Positions 50,850 through 57,115 of a stretch of DNA of 57,115 nt are shown one piece after another. The stretch covers positions 1 through 57,115 of the forward strand of contig JAGWBI010000010.1 of the NCBI GenBank assembly GCA_021295965.1, in the 5' to 3' direction. The translations under genes were made by a program, and so were the position numbers. Source of the stretch: Dehalococcoidia bacterium (lineage in GTDB: Bacteria > Chloroflexota > Dehalococcoidia > Lucifugimonadales > UBA3495). Under the pieces are notes generated by a model. The model saw only the letters and a list, made by a program, of their open reading frames with translations. It was not told where the DNA came from and made no database searches. Within the stretch, counting starts at the first letter, position 1. Each line of letters opens with the position of its first letter.

Positions 50850-51116
50850 ATGTACTCCGGCAGAGCACGAAACTACAGGTGGCAAACGCGCCCATCGCGT
50901 GGAAATAAGGGACTTTGGTGGTTGATAATCGCGTCGTTGGTCCTTGGCGGGCTATTGGCGCTGACGATCATCGCCAGGAACCAAGAGACGGCCCTCACGA
51001 CCCACGTGCCATCAGCAGCGGTGGCAGGGAGTGAGGCGGACCAGGGGCCAGTAGATCAGGGAACGGTTTTGAACGTCGTGGAGAGCGCACCGTTCTTCAG
51101 GGAAGTAATCCGCTAG
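50850..51116 (+). CDS. Small single-pass membrane protein, unknown function
   Basis: An 88-residue protein with a basic N-terminus (MYSGRARNYRWQTRPSRGNK), one transmembrane segment (GLWWLIIASLVLGGLLALTI) and an acidic outside part ending FFREVIR. The ATG at 50850 has ggagaaatt directly upstream. The positive-inside rule gives N-in, C-out. It could be a small stress or assembly protein, but I recognise no family. It is flanked by two long noncoding regions. Confidence 0.55.
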   Translation: MYSGRARNYRWQTRPSRGNKGLWWLIIASLVLGGLLALTIIARNQETALTTHVPSAAVAGSEADQGPVDQGTVLNVVESAPFFREVIR

Positions 51117-51498
51117 TCCTGCTCGCTCCTTTCTCATCGACGCCGGCAAGATCCCGTCCACGCCGGCGAGAGGCAAGCCGCCGTGCGCAAACGGACTGGG
51201 GAGTATTCGCCGCCACGCAAGGTCGAGGCGCAACTTTTCGGCAGTGATGCCCCAGGTGGGCATCAATCCAACGCCAGGCGCAGGTAAAACAGTCCGTCGG
51301 GTTTTCAACTCGACGGACTTTCCGACGTAGATGAGCGCTGGCCTGCCGCCGGTACCAGCCTTAAGCATGGTCCAAACCCGGCCCTAATACCGGCCAGCGC
51401 CGGGAGGTTCGGGCCGATGTTTTCGATTCTGGCCGACTATATCCACCTGCTCTATAATGTGCGCGATCGCCTACTGATCCTGCCGGTCGGAGATGCGC
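51117..51498. other. Noncoding region with a hairpin
   Basis: No gene is supported. agtccgtcg (51291-51299) pairs with cgacggact (51311-51319) around an 11-nt loop, a modest terminator-like hairpin. A TATAAT hexamer at 51453-51458 lies about 40 bp before the cysteine desulfurase gene, but no good -35 accompanies it. Confidence 0.4.
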
Positions 51499-52650
51499 AT
51501 GAGCGACATTTACCTGGACTACAACGCCACCACACCGATCGATCCCCAGGTCGCCGAGGCCATGTTGCCGTACATTCATGGATTGTTCGGCAACCCGTCA
51601 AGCGGCCATTCTTTCGGGCAAGGCGCCCGTGAAGGCATCAACCGGGCTCGCCGGCAGGTCGCTGACCTGCTGGGATGCGGCGAGGACGACCTGATATTCA
51701 CCAGCGGGGGTACCGAGGCCAACAACCATGCCATCAAGGGAGCAGCGTGGGCCAACCGCCACCGTGGCAATCACATCATCACCTCTGCCATCGAGCATCC
51801 CGCCGTCACCGAGGTTTGCGAATATCTGGCGGGACACGGCTTCCACATTACCTACCTGCCGGTGGACCAGTACGGCATGGTTCATCCGCAACAGGTTGAA
51901 GAAGTCATCACACCGGAGACTCTGCTGGTCACGGTGATGCACGCCAACAACGAGGTTGGCACCATCCAACCCATCGGCGAGATTGCAGAAATCGCCCACC
52001 GCCACGGCGCGTTGATGCACAGCGACTGCGCCCAATCCATCGGCAAAATTCCGGCAAGGGTGGACGACCTGGGCGTTGATCTGCTCTCCGTGGCGGGGCA
52101 CAAGCTCTACGCACCCAAGGGTATCGGCGCCCTATACATTCGCCCCGGCGTCCAGCTGGAAAAGCTGATGCACGGCGCCAACCACGAGCAAAACCGCCGC
52201 GCCGGAACGGAAAACGTGATCCAAATGGTTGGCTTGGGCAAAGCCTGCCAGCTGATCCAAGAAAACTTGACCGACTACGCCCGGCACATGGGGACGATGC
52301 GGGACCGACTGGAAGAGAGGATTATGGAATCGGGAGCCGATGCCCGCGTGAACGGCCATCACGAGAAAAGGCTGCCCAACACTACCAGCATAGCCTTTCG
52401 CGGGTTGGAGGCCGACCGGATCCTGGAGAAATTACCCACCGTCGCGGCCTCTGCCGGGGCCGCCTGCCACAGCGACCAGGTGGAGGTGTCCCACGTGCTG
52501 CGGGCGATGAACGTGCCCGTCGAATACGCAATGGGAACCCTCCGCCTGACCGTGGGTCGATTCACCACCGAAGACGAAATCGACCGAGCATCGGCGGAAA
52601 TCAACGGAGTGATCGAGACCCTGTCTGCTGTCCAAGCAGCGGCGAACTGA
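51499..52650 (+). CDS. Cysteine desulfurase (NifS/IscS type)
   Basis: A 383-residue PLP enzyme that converts cysteine to alanine and passes the sulfur as persulfide to iron-sulfur or thio-modification systems. Signatures are YLDYNATTPIDPQV, FTSGGTEANNHAI, HANNEVGTIQP, SVAGHKLYAPKG (PLP Lys) and SAGAACHSDQVEVSHVL (catalytic Cys on the mobile loop). ATG 51499 is six bases after cggag; an ATG six bases earlier would abut it. No iscU or thiI/mnmA gene is adjacent; aminopeptidase C follows 24 bp downstream, so they may be co-transcribed. Confidence 0.95.
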   Translation: MSDIYLDYNATTPIDPQVAEAMLPYIHGLFGNPSSGHSFGQGAREGINRARRQVADLLGCGEDDLIFTSGGTEANNHAIKGAAWANRHRGNHIITSAIEHPAVTEVCEYLAGHGFHITYLPVDQYGMVHPQQVEEVITPETLLVTVMHANNEVGTIQPIGEIAEIAHRHGALMHSDCAQSIGKIPARVDDLGVDLLSVAGHKLYAPKGIGALYIRPGVQLEKLMHGANHEQNRRAGTENVIQMVGLGKACQLIQENLTDYARHMGTMRDRLEERIMESGADARVNGHHEKRLPNTTSIAFRGLEADRILEKLPTVAASAGAACHSDQVEVSHVLRAMNVPVEYAMGTLRLTVGRFTTEDEIDRASAEINGVIETLSAVQAAAN

Positions 52651-52674
52651 ACACAAGAACCAGGGAGATAGAAC

Positions 52675-54024
52675 ATGACGACTCAGACCAACCCGGGCGC
52701 TCTGAACGCCGAAACCGTTGCCGGCTTTCAAGATGCTTTCGCATCCCACACCAACCACCAGTTGATGCAGAACGTGGTCACTCAGCATGACGTGAACGAC
52801 GTAGCGTTGAACCGCAACATTATCGCCGAGGCCACCCACAGCTTCTCCACGGTTCTGGACGAATGGGGCGTTACCAACCAAGCCCGTTCCGGCCGCTGCT
52901 GGATGTTCGCCGGCCTCAACCTGTTCCGGTCGGAAAGCAGGAACCTGCTCAACGTCAAGGAGTTCGAGTTCAGCCAGAGCTACGTGATGTTCTGGGACAA
53001 GATGGAACGGGCCAACTACATTCTGGAGGCGGTGATAGAAACCGCCGACCGGCCCATCGACGACCGGGTGGTGGCCTGGCTTCTCAACGGACCTCTCGGC
53101 GACGGCGGCCAATGGGATATGTTCGTGAGCCTAATCCGCAAGCACGGGGTCGTCCCAAAGAGCGCCATGCCAGAGACGGAAAGCTCCGGTAATTCAATGC
53201 GCATGAACGCCGGCCTCAACTACCAGGTCCGGCAGGGAGCGCGGAACATCCGACGCATCTACGGCGAGGAAGGCGGGCTGGACGCCATGCGAGGGGCCAA
53301 GCAGGAAGCCCTCCAGTCCATCTACCAGATCCTGTGCATCCACCTGGGCAACCCGCCGGCGGAGTTCGACTGGCAGTGGAAGGACAAGGAAGGCGAATTC
53401 CACCGCGACGGTCAGATGACGCCACTGGAGTTCGCCGAAAAATACATCTCCACTCCGATGGAAGATTACGTCTGCCTGGTCCACGACCCGCGCCAGTCAA
53501 GCCCGCCGGGGCGCACCTACACCGTGCAATACCTGGGCAACGTGGTGGACGGCACCCGAATCAAGTACCTCAACGTGGACATCGAGCTGATGAAGGACAT
53601 CACCATGCGGATGCTCCAGGACGGCAAGCCGGTCTGGATGGGTTGCGACACCGGCAAGCAGATGCACCGTGACAAGGGCATTTGGGACGCCGATCTCTTC
53701 GACTACGCCAGCGTCTATAACGCCGATTTCGACATGGACAAGGCAGAGCGCCTGGAGTATCACCAGACCGCCATGACTCACGCGATGCTGTTCACCGGTG
53801 TTGACGTGGTGGACGGCAAACCCCGCCGCTGGCGGGTGGAAAACAGTTGGGACGACAAGGTGGGCGAGAAGGGATTTTTCCTGATGAACGACTCCTGGTT
53901 CGCCGAGTACATGTTCGAGATAGCGGCCCCGAAGAGCTACCTGCCCGAAGAATTGCGGCAAGCGCTGGACCTGGAACCCATCGTACTACCACCATGGGAT
54001 CCGATGGGTTCGTTGGCTGGCTGA
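52675..54024 (+). CDS. pepC: Aminopeptidase C / bleomycin hydrolase (C1B peptidase)
   Basis: A 449-residue papain-like cysteine aminopeptidase that trims peptides in the cytoplasm. The catalytic Cys is in QARSGRCWMFAGLN, the His in AMTHAMLFTGVD and the Asn in RVENSWDDKVGEKGFF, in the standard order; the length matches PepC/BLMH, which form hexamers with the active sites inside. The ATG at 52675 follows agggagataga. Together with the two peptide importers it fits a peptide-scavenging lifestyle. It is followed by a hairpin that serves the opposite strand (54055-54080). Confidence 0.95.
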   Translation: MTTQTNPGALNAETVAGFQDAFASHTNHQLMQNVVTQHDVNDVALNRNIIAEATHSFSTVLDEWGVTNQARSGRCWMFAGLNLFRSESRNLLNVKEFEFSQSYVMFWDKMERANYILEAVIETADRPIDDRVVAWLLNGPLGDGGQWDMFVSLIRKHGVVPKSAMPETESSGNSMRMNAGLNYQVRQGARNIRRIYGEEGGLDAMRGAKQEALQSIYQILCIHLGNPPAEFDWQWKDKEGEFHRDGQMTPLEFAEKYISTPMEDYVCLVHDPRQSSPPGRTYTVQYLGNVVDGTRIKYLNVDIELMKDITMRMLQDGKPVWMGCDTGKQMHRDKGIWDADLFDYASVYNADFDMDKAERLEYHQTAMTHAMLFTGVDVVDGKPRRWRVENSWDDKVGEKGFFLMNDSWFAEYMFEIAAPKSYLPEELRQALDLEPIVLPPWDPMGSLAG

Positions 54025-54054
54025 ACGCCCACTATCCGCTCTCTCAACCAAAAA

Positions 54055-54080
54055 GGGGCTGGTTCATCGGAACCAGCCCC
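54055..54080 (-). terminator. Intrinsic terminator for the cupin gene
   Basis: ggggctggttc (54055-54065) pairs exactly with gaaccagcccc (54070-54080) with a 4-nt loop. Read on the minus strand, the stem is followed by a run of five T (54054-54050 complement). This is a textbook intrinsic terminator 27 bp past the cupin stop codon. Confidence 0.88.
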
Positions 54081-54106
54081 GACGCGTTTCTGACGATCCG
54101 GCGGGT

Positions 54107-55180
54107 TTATCCCTTGAACCGACCCGTCACCGGTTGGTGGCCGGCGTTCTCTTCGTAGGGTTCCTCGCGGTACAGCGCCATATCCTTCAGCACCGGGATG
54201 TCCTGGATGGAGAACAGGACCGCCTCGTCCCCGGTGTCGTTGGCGTGTTCGTGCCAGACCCAAGGCGGCACTACAAAGAAGTCGCCTTCCCTCCAGTCGA
54301 ACCTCTGCCCGTCGATGACGCTGTAGCCCTCGCCCTGGTACACCTGATACACGGCGCAACTGGTCTGGCGGTGGGCCCTAGTGGCGATTCCGGGCCGGAT
54401 CATCTGGACCCAGCAGGTCATGGTGCGGAGGACCGGGCCGCCGGTCACGGGATCGCTGAACTCCATGGCGACGTCGTCAAAGGGGCTGGCGTCCACCTCG
54501 GCCAGGCGTTGCAGGGCCTCGTAGGTCTTGTCCCACTTGTAATGCCACAACGGGGAATAGGGAACGCTGGTGTCCTCCCAGGCCGGCCGCAGAGAGCCGG
54601 AGGCGAACTTGCGCTCGGACTCGGCCACGCCGACGATGGGCTGCTGGTCTTCGGGATAGGCCTCGTAGAAGTTGGCGCGGAGATACCGCACCAGAGGCAC
54701 GTCCAATCCGTCCAGCCAGATCATCGGCTCATCGCCCTCGTTGTTGTGGTCGTGCCAGGTCCAGGACGGCGTGAGGACCAAATCGCCCGGCTCCATGTAG
54801 CACTTGTCGCCTTCCACGGTGGTGTACGCCCCAGTGCCCTTCAGCACCCAGCGGATGGCGGTGGGAGTGTGCCGGTGAGCCGGCGCGTTTTCGCCGGGCA
54901 GCAGGAGTTGCAACGCTGCTGTGATGGTGTGCGTAGTGCCCCGGTCCAGGCCCGGCGTCGCCAGACGCAGCGTGCGCCGCTCCACGTCCCGGTCCGGCGT
55001 CACCAGTTCACCGCTTTTGAGCACCAGCGGCTCCACTTCGGCCCACCGCCAGAGATAGGGTTCCATGTGCGGCAGGGGTTGGCCCTCGCCCTGCAGCCAG
55101 CCCGGTTTGAGCTGGATCCGGTCGGTGACCTCGAAATACTGTCGCTCTTCGTCGGTGCTTATGGTGTCGGGAATCGCCAT
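54107..55180 (-). CDS. Gentisate 1,2-dioxygenase-like bicupin
   Basis: A 357-residue protein with two cupin domains, like gentisate and salicylate 1,2-dioxygenases, which cleave the aromatic ring with non-heme iron. The first cupin has PGENAPAHRHTPTAIRWVLK (the H-x-H iron site and the substrate Arg) and GDLVLTPSWTWHDHNNEGD; the second has GIATRAHRQTSCAVYQVYQG and GDFFVVPPWVWHEHAND. The ATG at 55180 follows gaggaggcag. The ring-cleavage substrate is not proved by sequence. A carboxymuconolactone-decarboxylase-like gene starts divergently 178 bp away, which supports an aromatic-degradation role. Confidence 0.88.
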   Translation of the reverse strand: MAIPDTISTDEERQYFEVTDRIQLKPGWLQGEGQPLPHMEPYLWRWAEVEPLVLKSGELVTPDRDVERRTLRLATPGLDRGTTHTITAALQLLLPGENAPAHRHTPTAIRWVLKGTGAYTTVEGDKCYMEPGDLVLTPSWTWHDHNNEGDEPMIWLDGLDVPLVRYLRANFYEAYPEDQQPIVGVAESERKFASGSLRPAWEDTSVPYSPLWHYKWDKTYEALQRLAEVDASPFDDVAMEFSDPVTGGPVLRTMTCWVQMIRPGIATRAHRQTSCAVYQVYQGEGYSVIDGQRFDWREGDFFVVPPWVWHEHANDTGDEAVLFSIQDIPVLKDMALYREEPYEENAGHQPVTGRFKG

Positions 55181-55358
55181 CACTCTGCCTCCTCGGGTCA
55201 ACTTAATTGCCGCTATGCCCAGATTGTAGTCGCATTCCCGTTGGATGTCATGCCATCGCAATTGTGGCGAAATCAACCTGCCAAGTCACACGGTGCTACA
55301 ATCGCCCGGAGGCGACGGCTTGCGTCGCCAGCCGATCACGTTTGAACAACCGAGGTGC

Positions 55359-55922
55359 ATGATGGCCCGACTACCCGTTGTTACCCGAGACATGGTGCCT
55401 GAAGAGTTTGGCGAGGCGTTTGACGAGTTGACCAAGGACACCGGAGGAACCATCACCGGCGGACCCTATTCCGTCGCGATCAACAGCCCGGAGATGGCAC
55501 GACGCCGCAGCAACCTGACCAACTACCTGCGTTTCGAGAGCACATTCTCCAAGCGGATCCAGGAGTTGGCGATCCTGGCCACGGCTCGGGCTTTCGACTG
55601 CCCCTACATTTGGAACGCCCACGCTCCCGCCGCACGGCGTGAGGGAGTCAGTGACGCGCTGGTGGATGCGATACGTGACCGGAAGCCTTTGCCGGATATG
55701 GCCGCCGACGAACGAGCCATCGTCAACTACTGCAACGAGTTCTACAACAACCACCGGATTTCGGCGTCAACCTTCCAGATTGCGCTGGAGCAGTTTGGAG
55801 CGCAACACCTGGTGGAGATCACGGCGCTGATGGGCAACTACGCCCAGACCGCGTTCTTCCTGAACGCTTTTGAGGTTGAACTTCCAGAGGAGCGAACCGA
55901 GCCGGTTTTGCCGGTGGGATAG
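55359..55922 (+). CDS. Carboxymuconolactone decarboxylase-like protein
   Basis: A 187-residue all-helical protein of the CMD/AhpD superfamily. It contains RIQELAILATARAFDCPYIW and NAHAPAARREGVSDALVDAI, the typical E-x-x-I-L-x-x-A helix and H-x-x-x-A segment, but no C-x-x-C redox pair, so a peroxidase role is unlikely. Two adjacent ATGs (55359 and 55362) follow cgagg. It is divergent from the gentisate-type cupin and probably co-regulated with it. The exact reaction is not known. Confidence 0.85.
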   Translation: MMARLPVVTRDMVPEEFGEAFDELTKDTGGTITGGPYSVAINSPEMARRRSNLTNYLRFESTFSKRIQELAILATARAFDCPYIWNAHAPAARREGVSDALVDAIRDRKPLPDMAADERAIVNYCNEFYNNHRISASTFQIALEQFGAQHLVEITALMGNYAQTAFFLNAFEVELPEERTEPVLPVG

Positions 55923-56007
55923 TCAAGCGGCGGGGTTGGCGCGTGGCTCTTAAACTGTCCGACCACGCGCCGCGGCCTATGGATCAACACCCAGCGTCCA
56001 ACGCTGA

Positions 56008-56036
56008 TTGATTAGCCATGCGACGCGGGCTATAAT
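56008..56036 (+). promoter_or_regulatory. Promoter of pdxS-pdxT
   Basis: TTGATT (56008-56013), 17 nt, TATAAT (56031-56036, full consensus), 40 bp upstream of the pdxS start. The predicted transcript start is near 56043. Confidence 0.75.
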
Positions 56037-56076
56037 GATGGGGACTACTTTTGGAAAATATGGGGGAGGCGCTCCG

Positions 56077-56970
56077 ATGGTTGCAGAAGTCCTTACCGGC
56101 ACATTTACCGTGAAATCAGGTCATGCCCAGATGCTGAAGGGCGGCGTCATCATGGACGTTGTCACGGCTGAGCAGGCCCGCATCGCGCAGGAAGCTGGCG
56201 CTGTGGCGGTTATGGCATTGGAACGGGTGCCGGCCGACATCCGCGCCGATGGCGGCGTGGCGCGCATGAGCGACCCCTCCATGATCTGCGATATCATTGA
56301 CGCCGTGTCCATTCCGGTGATGGCCAAGTGCCGCATCGGCCACTTCGTGGAGGCCCAGATTTTGCAGGCCCTCGGGGTGGACTACGTTGACGAGTCGGAA
56401 GTGCTGACGCCGGCGGACGAAATGCACCACGTCTGGAAGCATGACTTCGCCGTCCCCTTCGTCTGCGGATGCCGGGACTTGGGAGAGGCTTTGCGTCGCG
56501 TCTCCGAAGGCGCGGCCATGATACGCACCAAGGGCGAAGCCGGCACCGGCGACGTAGTGGAAGCGGTGCGGCATATGCGCGCCGTCCAGGACGCAATCCG
56601 CAAGCTGCAGAACATGCCCGAAGACGAGTTGGTGGTGGAAGCCCGCGATCTTCGCGTCAGCCTTGATTTGCTCCAGCAGACGCGCGAGGAAGGCCGGATG
56701 CCCGTGGTCAATTTCGCTGCCGGCGGCGTTGCCACGCCTGCCGACGCGGCGCTGATGATGCAACTGGGCGCGGACGGCGTTTTCGTCGGCTCCGGCATCT
56801 TCAAGTCCGGAGACCCGGTGCGCCGGGGTCACGCCATCGTCCAAGCCGTAACCCATTACAACGATCCGCAGATCCTGGCCGACGTTTCCAAGGACCTTGG
56901 CGAACCCATGGTGGGCCGCAGCGTGCGGGAGCTCAGCGAGCAGGAACTGCTTGCCACCCGCAGCGTCTGA
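56077..56970 (+). CDS. pdxS: Pyridoxal 5'-phosphate synthase, PdxS subunit
   Basis: The 297-residue PLP synthase barrel joins ribose 5-phosphate, glyceraldehyde 3-phosphate and ammonia. Conserved stretches are [31 protein letters not shown] (Lys/Arg-active loop), [25 protein letters not shown] (catalytic Lys) and [20 protein letters not shown], then [10 protein letters not shown]. The start ATG at 56077 has gggggagg upstream. pdxT follows 59 bp downstream, so both halves of the synthase are present. PLP would also serve the cysteine desulfurase nearby. Confidence 0.97.
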   Translation: MVAEVLTGTFTVKSGHAQMLKGGVIMDVVTAEQARIAQEAGAVAVMALERVPADIRADGGVARMSDPSMICDIIDAVSIPVMAKCRIGHFVEAQILQALGVDYVDESEVLTPADEMHHVWKHDFAVPFVCGCRDLGEALRRVSEGAAMIRTKGEAGTGDVVEAVRHMRAVQDAIRKLQNMPEDELVVEARDLRVSLDLLQQTREEGRMPVVNFAAGGVATPADAALMMQLGADGVFVGSGIFKSGDPVRRGHAIVQAVTHYNDPQILADVSKDLGEPMVGRSVRELSEQELLATRSV

Positions 56971-57029
56971 CGCGGTCGGCGGAAATCAGCACACATCAAC
57001 CCTACGCGAACATTGGGGTGGTTACCTAG

Positions 57030-57115
57030 TTGAACATCGGCGTTTTGGCGGTACAAGGCGACTTCGCGGAGCATTGCCACGTGCTGCGCAGCATAGACGC
57101 CGCCGCAACCGAAGT
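57030..57115 (+). CDS. pdxT: Pyridoxal 5'-phosphate synthase glutaminase PdxT (5' part, cut by window end)
   Basis: Only the first 28 codons are present: TTG start, then NIGVLAVQGDFAEHCHVLRS, matching the N-terminus of PdxT (I-G-V-L-A-L-Q-G-D-F-x-E-H). PdxT hydrolyses glutamine and feeds ammonia to PdxS. The TTG start follows ggggtgg at moderate spacing. The rest lies beyond the window. Confidence 0.92.
   Translation, partial: MNIGVLAVQGDFAEHCHVLRSIDAAATE

Noticed and set aside
51012..51368. 118-residue minus-strand open frame
   Set aside because: It overlaps the small membrane protein gene and a hairpin; composition is not protein-like and there is no start signal.
51453..51458. TATAAT as a promoter for the cysteine desulfurase gene
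   Set aside because: No acceptable -35 at 16-18 nt; consensus -10 words alone are too common.

Overview
The window is about 57 kb of GC-rich bacterial DNA (roughly 60% G+C by eye) with short intergenic gaps and many dispersed short repeats. The gene mix is a type-2 (eukaryote-like) isoleucyl-tRNA synthetase, an F420-type luciferase-like oxidoreductase, a molybdenum hydroxylase operon, Uma2 nucleases, a copper amine oxidase, a cytochrome P450, tandem peptide ABC transporters and a PdxST pair. Together with the repeat families this best fits an aerobic, heterotrophic Chloroflexota, plausibly Dehalococcoidia/SAR202. That placement is an inference from content, not from a marker gene.

Layout. 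1-956: repeat-rich noncoding DNA. 957-2360: speD and a thermospermine-synthase-like speE. 2488-8292 (minus strand): thioesterase, trmD, amidohydrolase, SAM hydrolase, secG and gatB, separated by repeats. 8970-11858: a small unknown protein and two convergent MFS transporters. 11940-15678 (minus): a three-subunit molybdenum hydroxylase. 16134-20716: a Uma2 nuclease, an unusual 704-residue fusion (DapA-type aldolase, MfnB-type furan-phosphate synthase and a TusA-like tail) and a third MFS transporter. 20709-26103 (minus): mutM, ileS, thiD and a GYD-domain protein. 26265-27107: a luciferase-like oxidoreductase. 27474-38244: two paralogous peptide-transport cassettes, of which only the second carries ATPases. 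38413-42824: a hydrolase, a copper amine oxidase and a P450. 43148-47177: a PEP-carboxykinase-like protein and malate synthase. 47193-48766: Uma2 and a 5'-3' exonuclease. 48801-57115: a TTC38-like protein, a small membrane protein, cysteine desulfurase, aminopeptidase C, a gentisate-dioxygenase-like cupin, a carboxymuconolactone-decarboxylase-like protein, pdxS and the start of pdxT.

How the genes fit together. Peptide and amine scavenging dominates: two peptide importers, aminopeptidase C and copper amine oxidase. Acetyl units could then be handled by malate synthase plus a putative PEP carboxykinase. Aromatic or heteroaromatic oxidation is suggested by the molybdenum hydroxylase, P450, gentisate-type cupin and carboxymuconolactone-decarboxylase-like protein.

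The most unusual observations are these. Two CRISPR-type-I-E-like palindrome pairs (28-nt repeats spaced 60 and 61 nt apart) lie in frame inside ileS, and one 'spacer' is a diverged copy of the neighbouring ileS sequence. The 704-residue three-domain fusion looks new. Short inverted-repeat elements with visible 9-10 bp target duplications are present. The two peptide-transport cassettes carry matched promoters (TTGACT-N18-TATATT) and matched intercistronic hairpins.
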